Positions 50,452 to 61,400 of a stretch of 64,000 bases of DNA are shown here, piece by piece. Where the stretch lies: positions 67,001-131,000 of the forward strand of contig OZ014421.1 in the NCBI GenBank assembly GCA_963965975.1, given 5' to 3'. Origin of the DNA: Xestospongia bergquistia (taxonomy: Eukaryota > Porifera > Demospongiae > Haplosclerida > Petrosiidae). The notes below the pieces were generated by a model. The model had not been told where the DNA came from, did no database searches, and worked only from the letters and a program-made list of their open reading frames with translations. The first letter of the stretch is position 1. Every line of letters starts with the position of its first letter. The position numbers and the translations under genes were made by a program.

Positions 50452-53123
50452 TCTCTCTCCTTCCCTCCATCACCCCACCTCTCTCTCTCCCTCCCTCTCT
50501 CCTTCTCCCACCTCTCTCTCTCTACCTTTATGCTTATAGCGATGTTTCTGAGCTTTACAGAGGCGGAGTCCATCAATGATGGAGGCGTGGTTAAGTTGAT
50601 CACTGAATACAGCATCTTCAGGCTGCATCAAAGCTTCAAATACACCTAGAGTGTTGTTAGTAAATTATTAGTATATTATCAGTAAATAACCAGTAAATTA
50701 TCAGTATATTATTAGTAAATTGTCAGTATATTATCAAGTAATTGTTAGTAATACTAATGGCACCTCACTGTTAAGGACATCAGTCCTTTGTGGATTGTCC
50801 TAGTATTATCGAACTTTAAAAAGAGGATGCCCCTTAATTAGAACAATTATGTCAATTAAATAAAGATAAAAGGCTTCACCCTACCACAATGTACAGTGAT
50901 AATTACTCTATTGTTGGGATAGCAGTAACATGATACTTCAACAATGGATTACCCTAAGGGTACTACGCATACATCACAGTTAAATGAATATATTTAAATA
51001 TGACTACTAACCAGCATTGGCGTCAAAACAAGCAGCATAGAGTATTGCGTCGTCTCTGTTATGGAAACGAGCGATTTTCTGTTCAAGTTCCTTATGAATG
51101 GTCTACAAGGAATGAAAAATGAGATGTCATACTAATATTATGAATACTATCTAAAAAATTTATATTACAACATAATGATGTCATTCTTTTAATATGAGCA
51201 TCATTTTGGAACACAATTGTATATAAATCTTTTTAGAATATTTCTACTTGGACATTCTCAATAATAACATTCAGAATCATATATAAACTATATATAATAC
51301 ATGTTAATACACATATATATATTTTTACTGTAAGAGTCAGAATAATGGGTGCGACTGATCAGGTAACAATATATCCTTGAATACAGCTTCAGACAACCCT
51401 CTCCTCTTCACGCATATAATTACAACACTATAATAACTGATGTACATCAAACAATCATAAAATAATAGTTACACGCCAGACGGTCTAACATTATCTCAAA
51501 TCACATTGGACACACAAGCTCTATACAAATTTAATCTATAATTCAGACTTTCCCTTATCTATGCTTCTCCTATTACCAGAGCATATCAAACACAATATAA
51601 AAGCACTCTAATCTGGCGTTGCTGACCCTTTGGTAAGAGATGAAAGTCTGGAGATAAGCAGTAGGAATGCAGATGTGGGTAGACTATTCTTAGATCTGAG
51701 TACATATTAAAGGAGTGAAGTACTTATAGTAGCTGATGTGTGACATACTGGTTGTGGCGATGATCTTTCAAATAAAAAAATTAGTAAACCATCTTGTACT
51801 AACATGTACTAACTGCTTTAAGAGCAGAGTTTAAACAGCTTCAAGGACTTTAGTAGACATCGTCGCCACATAGAATAGGTGCTTAATAAAAAGAGGAGTT
51901 TGTAAGTACATGAGATGTTTTCTGTGGCCTGCAAGATTCTTGCAGGCTAACAAGTCCAATATGCTATTGTTCCCTTTCCGTTCTTAGAGAAGGGTTGGTG
52001 ATACCAGACCAGTAACAGTCCATGTCTATTAGCTTATACATTTCTCATAAGTTATAGCAACAAGCATGAATTCTTTTTTCTGACAAGGAGAGTCATTCAT
52101 GTCAGACAAATTTGAGTCAGATCCTACAAGACTGCTTAAATAAAATGTTCATTGTACATGAGAAAGGTTCAGAAAAGCCAAACTGTCATTTTTTCTCAGC
52201 GATTTATGAACTAATCACAAACAATATCACATGAATGTCACATGACTTAACATATCATGTTTCCTAAAAAATGAGTTGTGAGCCATTTCTGTACCTAACT
52301 GCATAGGAGGCTGAGGGTGGGGGCGAAGGGGGCTGATGCCCCCCAACTTTTATAAAGGGGGGCAGAGCCCCTCCCCCCCCCCAACTTTTACATAGAGTAA
52401 CCCATTTTGCATGGAAAGCATTCATTACTTAGTAATACAAAGTTTGTTGAAAGAAATGATGGGCAAAGAAAATATTTTGATGTATTTTAATTCTCGTTTT
52501 AAAAATGTTTACCAAATATGTCCAGCCCCCCCCCCCCTCCCAACTTTATTGAGCTTCCTCTGCCTATGCTAAGTACATGTACATAAAAATTCGTATTATA
52601 TTCATTCTACAATATTTCTTTCTAATTATAAGTACCTGTGTTCCACAAATAAAACGAACTGAACTAAGACCAGCTCCATAATCTTTAAGAGCTTGTCTCC
52701 CTGCTTCTATAACTTCTGGATGGGACTATAAAGAAAGGTATGTTATCAATTAATTATTAATGATGAAAGTGGGTGTGGTTACAGTTAATTAATTTTATAG
52801 ACTTTAATTAATAATAATTATTAATAATGTCAAGTTGCCATGTGTAGATGAAATTAGTGTTATTAACTATGTAATATTAAGGGGCATACCGATAATCCAA
52901 GATAATTATTAGCACAGAAATTAAGGATACTTCGGTCATCACCCTCAACTTTAATGTAGGCGGCTTGAGGTGTCGTAATGACTCGCTCAGATTTCCAAGT
53001 ACCAGCTTCTTTAATAGAATTTAATTCATTTTGCAATACTTTACGAGCTGTAGTCCAACCAGAAGATGCTCTAACTAAATTTAAAGATGGCCACCTTTGT
53101 AATGTTCTTAAAGAAACTGCCAT
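48072..53123 (-). CDS. GCAT: Glycine C-acetyltransferase (2-amino-3-ketobutyrate CoA ligase), mitochondrial
   Basis: About 12 exons. The start at 53123 gives [20 protein letters not shown], a typical mitochondrial presequence. Then come [62 protein letters not shown] (cofactor-ring His), and [15 protein letters not shown] with the PLP-binding lysine. The C-terminal domain ([40 protein letters not shown]) ends in a stop at 48072. The enzyme uses PLP to cleave 2-amino-3-oxobutyrate with CoA to glycine and acetyl-CoA, in threonine breakdown. Length about 415 residues is normal. Introns carry CT tracts, MITE copies (49290-49450) and G/C-rich repeats. It is divergent from IFRD. Confidence 0.93.
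49295..49465. repeat. MITE with two inverted 58-bp units, GCAT intron
   Basis: Reverse-complement units, then a right end reading agtgtctactatagag, as in other members. Confidence 0.8.
50238..50523. repeat. (CT)n / CCCACCTCTCT minisatellite in GCAT intron
   Basis: Long CT runs interrupted by ccttccctccatc and ccccacctctct blocks at about 85-120 bp intervals. Four such blocks show a higher-order unit. Open frames on both strands here are low-complexity shadows. Confidence 0.9.
51110..52635. other. Large GCAT intron with dispersed-repeat material
   Basis: About 1.5 kb, long for this locus. It contains G/C-rich repeat blocks (52310-52390 and 52525-52545, tracts gatgccccccaacttttat and agcccctccccccc) and a weak inverted pair tgtggcgatgatc / gacatcgtcgccaca (about 51754 and 51857). 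No coding sequence was found. Confidence 0.5.
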
Positions 53124-53297
53124 CCTTTGTTCTGCAAAAGGGGTGGAGCTAATAAAGGTGGAGGCCTTGTTGCGTCATACATTTCATCACGTGATTACAT
53201 TGCACAACAAGTGATCAACAATGGCTGTTAATAGTAGATGACAGCAAAGGTTTCTCTTTCATTTTATCAAAAAAGACACGTGTATAAAGTTGTCAAG
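53124..53297. promoter_or_regulatory. Divergent promoter region, GCAT (-) / IFRD (+)
   Basis: 174 bp between opposed ATGs. Layout-based call. Confidence 0.5.
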
Positions 53298-54443
53298 ATG
53301 CCTAAAGGCGGTAAAGGTAAAAAGAAGAAGGAAAAACAAGTCCAAGATGGTGAGTTATCACGTGATTACAATAGAACCTCTATAAAAGGACGCATTTGTT
53401 CTATACAAATACTTTAGTGTATTATACAACCTCTATATTGAGGACACTTGTTCTAGTCCCATACTAATACTTTAGTGTATTATACAACCTCTATATTGAG
53501 GACACTTGTTCTAGTCCCATACTAATACTTTAGTGTATTATATAACCTCTATATTGAGGACACCTCTGTACTAAGGACACTTTCAAGTTCTCAGTGTTCA
53601 TTATTGGAAGTTCCACAATAAAAAATAAATCATTGTTATGATATGATATCTCTCTTTTTCTCCTCACAGAGGGTGCTACTGGACTGTTAACTGTACCACA
53701 GACTTGTCTCGGAGATGATAGTGATAGTGTATGTAGTTCTATTCCAGATAGCGTACTGAGTGACGAATGTAAGTAGATAATCAGTGGGTGTGGTCAATTT
53801 CACCCCTTTTTAGTACTTTCCGAAGGTGCCACTGAAGAGTCTGATAGTGACTCAGAACTCCAGTTTCAACTTTCAGAGCATATAGATCACCTTAGTGATA
53901 AAAAGTGAGTTTTAAATGACCACACCCATTTAACCACGCCTCTTAGTACACAGACAAGACTGTCTGCTTTATCCTGTCTCACCGAAACTCTTAAACATAA
54001 AATGGTCACACAATTATTGTCTGGAAGGTATGTAAACCAATGATGTCATAATGATGTTATTATGATGTCATCAAATAGGGTGGAGGGACTTATTGATATT
54101 TTAATCAAAGGAGTTAAAAAAGTCCGTGGTCAAGAGAGACATGATCTTCTCTTGCTAGTGTCTTTAGTGGCATTGCAGTTTGGTGATGAACATCCTGAAC
54201 TTTGTGTTGCTCTTCATCCTGGTTTGGTCTCATTACTTCATGACCCTACTGTAACGAATATGGAGAGAAGTGCTGTAAGTATTATTGTAAATTAATTATT
54301 TTATAAATAACGGGGGTTTTCTCTTTTAGGCATTGTCTACTTTAACATTATGTACTTTTTTGATGTGTCAGGATATGAAGGTAAAAAATGGAAGCTTTTT
54401 GACACACACATAAACTCTCTGTCTCTCTCTGTCTCTGTCTCTT

Positions 54444-54475
<32 letters not shown>

Positions 54476-54515
54476 TCTGTCTCTCTCTCTCTGTCTCTCT
54501 CTCTCTCTCTGTCTC

Positions 54516-54583
<68 letters not shown>

Positions 54584-56328
54584 TCTGCTCTGTCTCTCTC
54601 TCTCTCTCTCTCTAGCAAGTAGAGACAATAATGCATGAATGTGAGACTGTCTACCACACCATTAAAATTGACAATATACTCACAGCTGCTGTCAAAGGCT
54701 GGGCTCTCCTACTGTCTATTGTACCCGACCATGCTATTCCAAATATCTTTGCCAGGTATGACCTTAGCTACAGAAAAGACCTTTTATAATGGACATCCTC
54801 TATATTGAGGACACTTGTTCTAGTCCCATACTAATACTTTAGTGTATTATACAACCTCTATATTGAAGACACATGTTCTAGTCTTATACTAATACTTCAG
54901 TGTATTATACAACCTCTATATTGAGGACACCTCCATACTAAATATAAGTTTGTGACATGTCTCCTGTACCAGACATTAATATCATTTTGTACTAATTAAC
55001 CTTTATTTAAAGGAAATACCCTTTAAACTTTAACCTTGTAGGTTGTAATGTTCCTATATTATTATATTATATTCTATCATAACATTTAACTAACTAGGGA
55101 AAAATATTTTTTAAACAATTATGCATAATAGAGTGTTAGTAACTTTGAATGATACATATTGTAGTCCCTGGATAATTAATGTTAAGTTATTAAAAATGCT
55201 AATATTATATTAATATTAGGAAATACACAGGGTTTACCTCATGCAGTGATAGTCTAGATTTAATGACAAATAAAACTGTGATCTGTTAGATTGTCCAGGA
55301 TAAAGTGAACTTTAAGAATTGTTACATTCTATAGTGTACTAACATTTCTTTTTTCTTACAGTCAATTGTCTCATTTGACTACTATTCTGGAGAGCAGTAG
55401 TAATTTGGAACTTAAAGTAGCTACAGGACAGGCTATAGCTCTCCTACTTGAGCTAGCAAGGGAAACAGATGATGAGGTATAAATTAGTGGGTGTGGGCTA
55501 TTTATTAATGGGTGTGGTTTTTAGTTATTGGACTGTGAAGAGTTTGAAGTGGTGTGTGGTGTTGTTCAGACAATAGCAGCTGAGAGTAATCGATATACTG
55601 GAAGACGAGAGAGGAACCAACAAAGATCAAGTTTTAGAGACATCGCACAGACAGTAGAGGTATAGAACACTCATTGATAACACTTAAGAAACTTGGATGC
55701 CATCCCTAATATGGAGGTGTCCTCAATATAGAGGTTATATAATGCACTAAAACATTAGTATGGGACTAGAATAAATATCATAAAGATAGAGGGTGTTCCC
55801 TTTAAAGATTCTTGACTATTAAGGACATTACTATCTTCAACACACAGACTGGGAGTGTCCCTGAGCGACAGATAAAGTTTGGCTTAGAAACACTTCACTT
55901 GGATTCTTGGTCAAAGTAAGACAATTTAATTGCTCCACCCACTAACCACGCCCACTCTAGATTAGTACAATACAGTACAATCACGGACTTGTTGGCTACT
56001 GGCAGTAGAACCCACTTTCAAGTATTTTTAACCCTTTTATGACTCTCATATTAAGCTCTATTTTAGAACAATGAATTATTACGTGATATATTTCAACTAG
56101 GAACACCACCATTAGTACAACAAGAATCTAAAGCTGATAAAATTGAAAGAGTAAGTACAACTAAACCCCTGTTATAATCAATTTTAATTAAGTCACTAAT
56201 TATTTCCATCATTATTATTATTTTAATATTACCGGCTTTTCTTTTATTAGAAATTATATAATGCTGCAGTTGCTAAGTGGAGATCACAATCTCGAGGGAA
56301 ACAAAGAGACAAACGAGCTGTTTTGTAA
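53298..56328 (+). CDS. Interferon-related developmental regulator (IFRD1/2, Tis7/PC4) homologue
   Basis: About 13 exons from ATG 53298 (MPKGGKGKKKKEKQVQD, basic N-terminus) to TAA 56328. An acidic Ser-rich stretch (EESDSDSELQFQL) is followed by HEAT/armadillo-like helices typical of IFRD: RLSALSCLTETLKHKMVTQL, GLIDILIKGVKKVRG, LLLLVSLVALQFGDE, SALSTLTLCTFLMC, AAVKGWALLLSIVPD, TGQAIALLLELARE. The conserved C-terminal IFRD region follows (RSSFRDIAQTVE, ERQIKFGLETLHLDSWSK, LLRDIFQLGTPPL, KAKWRSQSRGKQRDKRAVL-like end). IFRD proteins are transcriptional co-regulators and ribosome-associated factors. Introns contain MITE copies and a long CT tract (54415-54614). Confidence 0.9.
53385..53630. mobile_element. 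MITE with three inverted 58-bp units in IFRD intron 1
   Basis: The left end aatagaacctctataaaagg and right end tattggaagttccacaata are imperfect inverted complements. Three reverse-oriented core units lie between them. Diverged members lie at 54780-54950 and 55685-55820. Confidence 0.7.
54415..54614. repeat. (CT)n/(CTGT)n microsatellite in IFRD intron
   Basis: A roughly 200-bp CT-rich tract. It ends directly before the CAAGTAGAGACAATAATG exon of IFRD, so it may act as an oversized polypyrimidine tract. Confidence 0.9.
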
Positions 56329-57764
56329 TATTATTTATTATATTACATTAAAAATTATAATTATTATTATATTACTTTATAATTATAATTATTATTATTA
56401 TTATATTACTTTATTATAATAATGTTATTGTTATAAAGTTTATTGATTGTTTATTAATATTATTTATAATATTATTATATTACTTTATAATGACGTTATT
56501 GTTATAAAGTTTATTATATAATTAATGATTGTTTATTAATGATATATTATTTATTATAAATAAATTATATTTAATTATAATATAATAATAATTATAGTAT
56601 TTCCAGTTATAAAAGACTGCAATAATACAACTTAAATTATCTTATTTGTTCATCAGTTTGATATTAATTCTCTATTGTTCATCTAATCTTTCACTGTTAA
56701 ATCTACTGTCATTATGAACTGGTGTCATATCTATTATATAACATCATTTATACTATATATCTACAGTGATAGATTGATAGGTTTTGAAAATTTTCTTCTA
56801 AAATGACCACTAATTATAAAGTTATTGTAACTCTGTCTACTTTCAATAGATTCTCTAGTAAAACATCAGTTATATGCTGAACTATATGAATTAATATGGT
56901 ATTCATAAGGTTATATAATATTATTTATTATTGTATTGTTTTATTATTATTAATAGTGTTTATTGTTACAAAATTAAGTATATAATCAAAGATTGATATT
57001 AATAATGTATTGTTCATTATAAAGACATTATATTTAATTATTTTTCAAAATAAAGATGATATGATTATTAATTACTAGTTAATATTAATTATCTTTAATA
57101 AAATGAATGACACATTAGTTACCATGGCAACAAATGTAAAATAAACTTTATTCTTTGGTCTCATAAACCAATCCCTCATTCTTTACATAATAAGTTAAAT
57201 TGAATGTTTATTGAAATTGGAATGTCCGTCTTCGGCTTCTGTAAGCAACTAACTAACATCATTTATTGTGTACTTACAATGACAAATACCATTCACTATA
57301 TAGCTAATATATAGTTACAATATTACACTACACAAATGATGTCATAATCACAGTAATTTAATTTGTATAGTTACTAGAATTCTTATGAAATTATCATAGC
57401 TACTAGTAGAGTATTCATTCTTTAGATATTATATTTAAAAGTATTTCTTCAAACATGACCACTAATCACAAAGTTATCTTATGAATTACTATGGTATTCA
57501 CAAGAAGTGATGTCAAAGCTAACTTTTATAGCTGGAAATACTATATATTGACATCACTTCTTGTGAATACCATAGTAATTCATGTAGTTTGGTATGAAAG
57601 GGATGTAAGTGAACTATTCTAGGTAACCAATTTGTGACTTACAAGGTGTTACTATAGAATCTATTAGGCTGCAGTTATACAACTTAAATTATCTTGTTTG
57701 TTCATCAGTTTGACATTAATTCTCTATTGTTCATCTGATCTTTACTGTTGAATCTACTGTCATT
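56329..57764. other. Intergenic region with repeats of the beta-helix gene family flank
   Basis: AT-rich. At 56714 there is a tiny relic of the beta-helix family start (MNWCHIYYITSFILYIYS, then a frame ending after about 30 residues). The surrounding 56600-57480 matches the flanks at 58140-58460 and 63050-63890, in places inverted. No full gene was found. Confidence 0.6.
57481..57583. repeat. Perfect 35-bp inverted repeat (hairpin)
   Basis: The left arm 57481-57515 and right arm 57549-57583 are exact reverse complements around a 33-bp spacer. Sequence to the right of the hairpin (to about 57660) is the reverse complement of 63655-63745, so the hairpin is the centre of an inverted duplication of the gene family flank. 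Confidence 0.9.
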
Positions 57765-57929
57765 ATGAACTGGTGTCATATCTATTATATAACATCAGTT
57801 ATACTGTATATCTACAGTGGATATGTTACTGCTTCTGAGTATTATGTCTCTGCAACTCCTAATGGAGTACCTTGTTCTCATACTGACCTACTGTTCTCAT
57901 ACTGAGATGATGATATGTGGATTGGTTAC
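57765..57929 (+). pseudogene. Beta-helix membrane protein relic, internally deleted
   Basis: It starts as the intact gene does (MNWCHIYYITSVILYIYSGY, ...SEYYVSATPNGVPCSHTDL), then is shifted into a stop at 57903-57905. About 20 bp later it matches the DMWIGY region of the intact gene (60960) and then jumps to its 3' flank (62850). Over 3.5 kb is deleted. Confidence 0.8.
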
Positions 57930-58466
57930 ACTATGTATTGCAGCATTGAGCAAAATTACCTTTTGTAAATGACCATATAAGGAAATATGAAATTATATTC
58001 ATAGAGGACTTGTGGTATTATAACCTACGTTTACGTATTTTAACCCTTTGATAACTCTTATTGAGCACTTGATAACATGACATGACCAACTGTTCATTTC
58101 AAATATCTATTCTTAAAGAAATTGGCTAAATTTGTAGTTATTAGAGTTCTTATGAAATTATCAAAGATACTAGTAGACTACTCATTGTTTAGTTGATAGG
58201 TTTTGAATATTTTCTTCTAAAGTGACCACTAATTATAAAGCTATTGTAACTCTGCCAACTTCTAATAAATTCTATAGTAAACATGATATACACTTACATC
58301 AGTTATATAACAAACTATATGAACTATGGTATTGACAAGAAGTGATGTCAATATATAGTATTTTCATTATATAATAGGCTGCAATAATACAACTTAAATT
58401 ATCTTGTTTCTTCATTAGTTTGACATTAATTCTCTACTGATCTTTACTGTTGAATCTATTGTCATC

Positions 58467-61400
58467 ATGACCTGGTGTCATATCTATTATATAACATCAG
58501 TTATACTGTATATCTACAGTGGATATGTTACTGCTTCTGAGTATTATGTCTCTGCAGCTCCTAATGGAGTACCTTGTTCTCATACTGACCTACCTTGTCA
58601 CAACCTCTCCTACTATACTGATGATTATACATCTTACTTCACTGATGACACAATCTTCTACTTCCTAGAGGGAACTCATATTCTACAAGGTACATTGGAG
58701 ATCATTGGTGTAAGTAATATAACTCTACAGGGACTGGGTCATATAGAACAAGGCTTTCATGAGACAGTTATGCAATCTACCTCAGTAATAATGTGTAGTG
58801 ATTATGACAGAAGTGGTATACAATTTATTAGTAGCACAAATATTGTATTGGAATCATTAACAATAGCAAACTGTGGGTTTAGCTGGAATATGTATTATAT
58901 AAAGGTTAGCTTATTCTTTATTGACATCAACAATGTTGCTTTAAAATGGGTATCAGTCCAGAATGGTTCTGGTATTGGACTCTATCTTTACAATGCTTTT
59001 GATGTGTTAATTGCTAATTCAACATTTGCTAATAATGGAGGTCTTAAGTATAATGCAGACAATACAGTAATTTTCTATGATGATCAGGTTAAAAGACTGT
59101 CCAGAGTTAATATTGTGAAATCAAATTTTACACTGGGCTCAGGGATTGGCATGAATTTTTCGTATTTTAGTGATAATAAAGTTGAGGTAATCATTGAAAA
59201 AAGTAAATTTTCACATAATACTGCTCAATATGGAGGAGGAATTACAATTACTTCTTATGCTAGAAGTGGTAGTATTGGGTTCAGTAACTGCACTATATAC
59301 AACAATACTGCTCAGGATAGAGGAGGAGTGGGGATTAATTTGTTTGATGGAAGTGGTAGTATTGAGTTCAGTAACTGTACTATATATGACAATACTACTC
59401 AGAATGGAGGAGGAGTGGGGATTAATTTGTTTGATGGAAGTGGTAGTATTGAGTTCAGTAACTGCACTATATACAACAATACTGCTCAGGATAGAGGAGG
59501 AGTGGGGATTAATTTGTTTGATGGAAGTGGTAGTATTGAGTTCAGTAACTGCACTATATATGACAATACTGCTCAGTATGGAGGAGGAGTGGGGATTAAT
59601 TTGTTTGATGGAAGTGGTAGTATTGAGTTCAGTAACTGCACTATATATGACAATACTGCTCCGGATGGAGGAGGAGTGGACATTTTTTTACTTGATGGAA
59701 GTGGTAGTATTGAGTTCAGTAACTGCACTATATATGACAATACTGCTCAGGATGGAGGAGGAGTGGACATTTTTTTACTTGATGGAAGTGGTAGTATTGA
59801 GTTCAGTAACTGCACTATATATGACAATACTGCTCAGAAGATTGGAGGAGGAGTGGGCATTTTTTTACTTGATGGAGATGGTAGTATTGACTTCAGTAAC
59901 TGCACTATATACAACAATACTGCATATTATGGATCAGGTGTCAGTGCTTTACAAGATGCTTCAACAAGTAGGATTCATTTTACAAATGTTTCGTTTTATT
60001 TCAATAAAGTATCAAACAAGCATCATAAATATCATTCTGCTGTGTTACTAGAAAACATTAAAAATGTTACTTTTGACCAAATTGACATTAGTAATCATGA
60101 CACAACTGGTTTACTCAGTATCAATAGCCCAATCATTTTTGATGGACATAATACATTTATAAACAATTCTGGCATTAATGGTGGGGGCATGGCTTTATAT
60201 GGATTCTCCCAATTATTACTAAAGCAGAATACGAGCATATCATTTGTCAATAATCATGCCAGTGAGTCAGGTGGAGGAATCTTTGTGTCACAAGTTATTG
60301 ATGGCAATGACTTGACAATTTGTTCCTTTAAGAATTTTCCTTATTATAATACTAATACTAAGACAATGTTGTATTTTGTCAACAATACAGCTGATATATC
60401 TGGTGATGTCTTGTATGGAGGGAAAATCTCTGATTGTTCATACTTTGACTTTGATCACCAATTTTATTATCCTCAACAAACAGGTCTATCAGTAGTATCA
60501 TCAGATCCTATTCAAGTGTGTTTTTGTGAATCAAACAGACAAAATTGCTCTATTAGAAACATCAATATAACTGCAATACCTGGAATTAATGTCAATATAT
60601 CGCTAGCTACTGTTGGTAATAAAGATGGCTTAACAAAGGGTGTGATAAAATTGACAACATCAGATAGTTCATCATCTAATGTTCAAACTGACAATACTAG
60701 ACTAAATGCAACTTGTACCAATGTAACCTTTAAGTTAAGAGCAAAACCTTCATTGAATACAACACAAGTCTATGTAACATCGGAAAGTTTAATCAGTGAA
60801 CTTTCATCTAATGACATTCACTATGTTAAAGTCATTGAAGTTAACATTGAGTCCTGTCCAATTGGGTTTCCATTAATAAATAATGCTTGCAGTTGTAGAT
60901 CTGAATTAAATACATCTTCAATAATTTGTGATATTAACACTCAAATTATAACTAGAGATGGTGATATGTGGATTGGTTATAAAAATGACTCAGACTGTCT
61001 TATTGTTTATCCTCATTGCCCCTTTGATTACTGCAATGATGGAACAGTTCATTTTAAAATCACTTCTCCTCATCCACAGTGTCTTCTCAATCGATCTGGC
61101 ATACTCTGTGGACAATGTTCTGAAGGACTTAGTCTCATGTTAGGTTCCAATCAATGTGGACAATGTTCTAATAACTACATAGCTCTTATCATTCCATTTG
61201 CTTTAGCTGGTATAGCATTGATAGCTTTTATCATTGCTTTAAATTTAACTGTGTCTGTGGGTACAATCAATGGACTTATATTCTATGCTAATGTTGTCAA
61301 AATATATGAACCTATCTTCTTTCCAAATGGTCCTGTGAAACTTCTTAGTCAATTCATTTCCTGGCTTAATCTTGATCTGGGTATTGAGACTTGTTTCTTT

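Noticed and set aside
50084-50649. Long Ser/Leu-Pro or Arg/Glu-rich frames on both strands
   Set aside because: Low-complexity translations of a CT microsatellite inside a GCAT intron. The same applies to 54337-54657 and 41341-41601.
53298-56328. Frame at 54062-54295 as a separate small gene
   Set aside because: It is one exon of IFRD plus intron read-through; both splice sites are clear.
59194-60051. 285-residue overlapping frame in the beta-helix gene
   Set aside because: It is a shadow of the 87-bp repeats: the period is a multiple of three, so every frame stays open. Composition is unlike the rest.
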